5,802 bases of DNA, taken from the NCBI GenBank assembly GCA_937868675.1, contig CALMNJ010000132.1, positions 1-5,802 of the forward strand, read 5' to 3'. The position numbers and the translations under genes are program-made. The notes beneath the pieces were generated by a model that had not been told where the DNA came from, ran no database searches, and worked only from the letters and a program-made list of their open reading frames with translations. The stretch comes from an uncultured Bacteroidota bacterium. GTDB lineage: Bacteria > Bacteroidota > Bacteroidia > B-17B0 > Aurantibacillaceae. Positions 5,521 to 5,802 of this stretch are shown in pieces; position 1 is the stretch's first letter, and each line of letters starts with the position of its first letter.

Positions 5521-5802
5521 TTGAAAAAAGCCATATTACTTTTAATTCTAAGCCTGGGAGTGTTATCCCTCAACGGCCAAAACTATGAAACGTTTAATGG
5601 CTGTCCGCCGGAAGGCGATGCCAAAGGAATTGACGATCAAAATACCAACAAGTTAAAAAATCGCTACACGTTTCCAAGCGAAGCGGATATCGACCATTCG
5701 ATAACCTTAGAAAGAATGCTTGAGCCAGGTAACGACGAAAACAGATTTACTGAAGCCAAGGCAGCTACGATTACCGGTTATGTTGTTAAGGTAAATAAGA
5801 AA
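5521..5802 (+). CDS. Secreted protein of unknown function, 5' part (3' end outside window)
   Basis: The frame is open from TTG 5521 to the window edge (94 codons). The N-terminus reads as a textbook signal peptide: KK after the initiator, a hydrophobic core AILLLILSLGVL, and a typical Bacteroidota end SLNGQ, with cleavage likely near residues 19-20. Cys28 is too far downstream to be a lipobox, so the protein should be periplasmic or secreted, not a lipoprotein. The mature part starts NYETFNGCPPEGDAKG, continues with NKLKNRYTFP and reaches AATITGYVVKVNKK at the edge. From memory the GCPPEGD...LKNR...GYVVxV pattern occurs in uncharacterised secreted proteins, in which the last part may begin an OB-like beta barrel; this is tentative. 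No ATG is available near the signal peptide, which fixes the TTG start. The gene follows the operator-like motif and the 38-bp repeat and may be controlled by the upstream two-component system. Confidence 0.8.
   Translation, partial: MKKAILLLILSLGVLSLNGQNYETFNGCPPEGDAKGIDDQNTNKLKNRYTFPSEADIDHSITLERMLEPGNDENRFTEAKAATITGYVVKVNKK

Overview
The window reads as a chromosomal segment of a member of the Bacteroidota, probably environmental; the exact taxon cannot be read from it. The signs are a pairing of a TPR sensor kinase with a LuxR/NarL-type regulator, signal peptides ending in NGQ, A-rich leaders without Shine-Dalgarno sequences, several TTG or non-ATG starts, and a perfect Bacteroidota -7 promoter element (TAnnTTTG) at 1932-1939. 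All genes are on the + strand.

Layout. Positions 2-694 hold the 3' end of a gene for a cytochrome c-like protein with one CxxCH haem motif. A 236-base gap follows, with a strong hairpin and one copy of a 38-bp repeat. Positions 931-1668 encode a six-pass membrane protein of unknown function. A gap at 1669-1990 carries a tandem operator-like motif and a promoter. Positions 1991-2770 encode an unrecognised 259-residue protein. Eight bases later begins a hybrid-free two-component pair: a TPR/HisKA_3/HATPase sensor kinase (2779-4551) and an overlapping NarL/LuxR response regulator (4526-5173). A 347-base gap holds a GC-rich structured element, a 14-bp perfect palindrome, a second copy of the operator/promoter arrangement and a second copy of the 38-bp repeat. 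The window ends inside a gene for a secreted protein (5521 onward, TTG start).

How the parts may work together. The gene at 1991, the kinase and the regulator look like one operon. The promoter in front of it and the one in front of the secreted-protein gene share a CCC-N8-GGG element (13 of 15 bases identical), and in both the element starts exactly 60 bases before the -7 box. Neither promoter has a recognisable -33 box where one is expected. The simplest reading is a self-activating two-component system whose regulator also drives the downstream secreted protein. This is inference from position and sequence.

Two oddities deserve attention. The kinase reading frame continues 132 bases upstream of its first GTG and encodes a good signal peptide, but the only sensible start there is ATC. 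The kinase gene also shifts in base composition near 3180, as if its sensor-encoding 5' part and the gene before it had a different origin from the rest.
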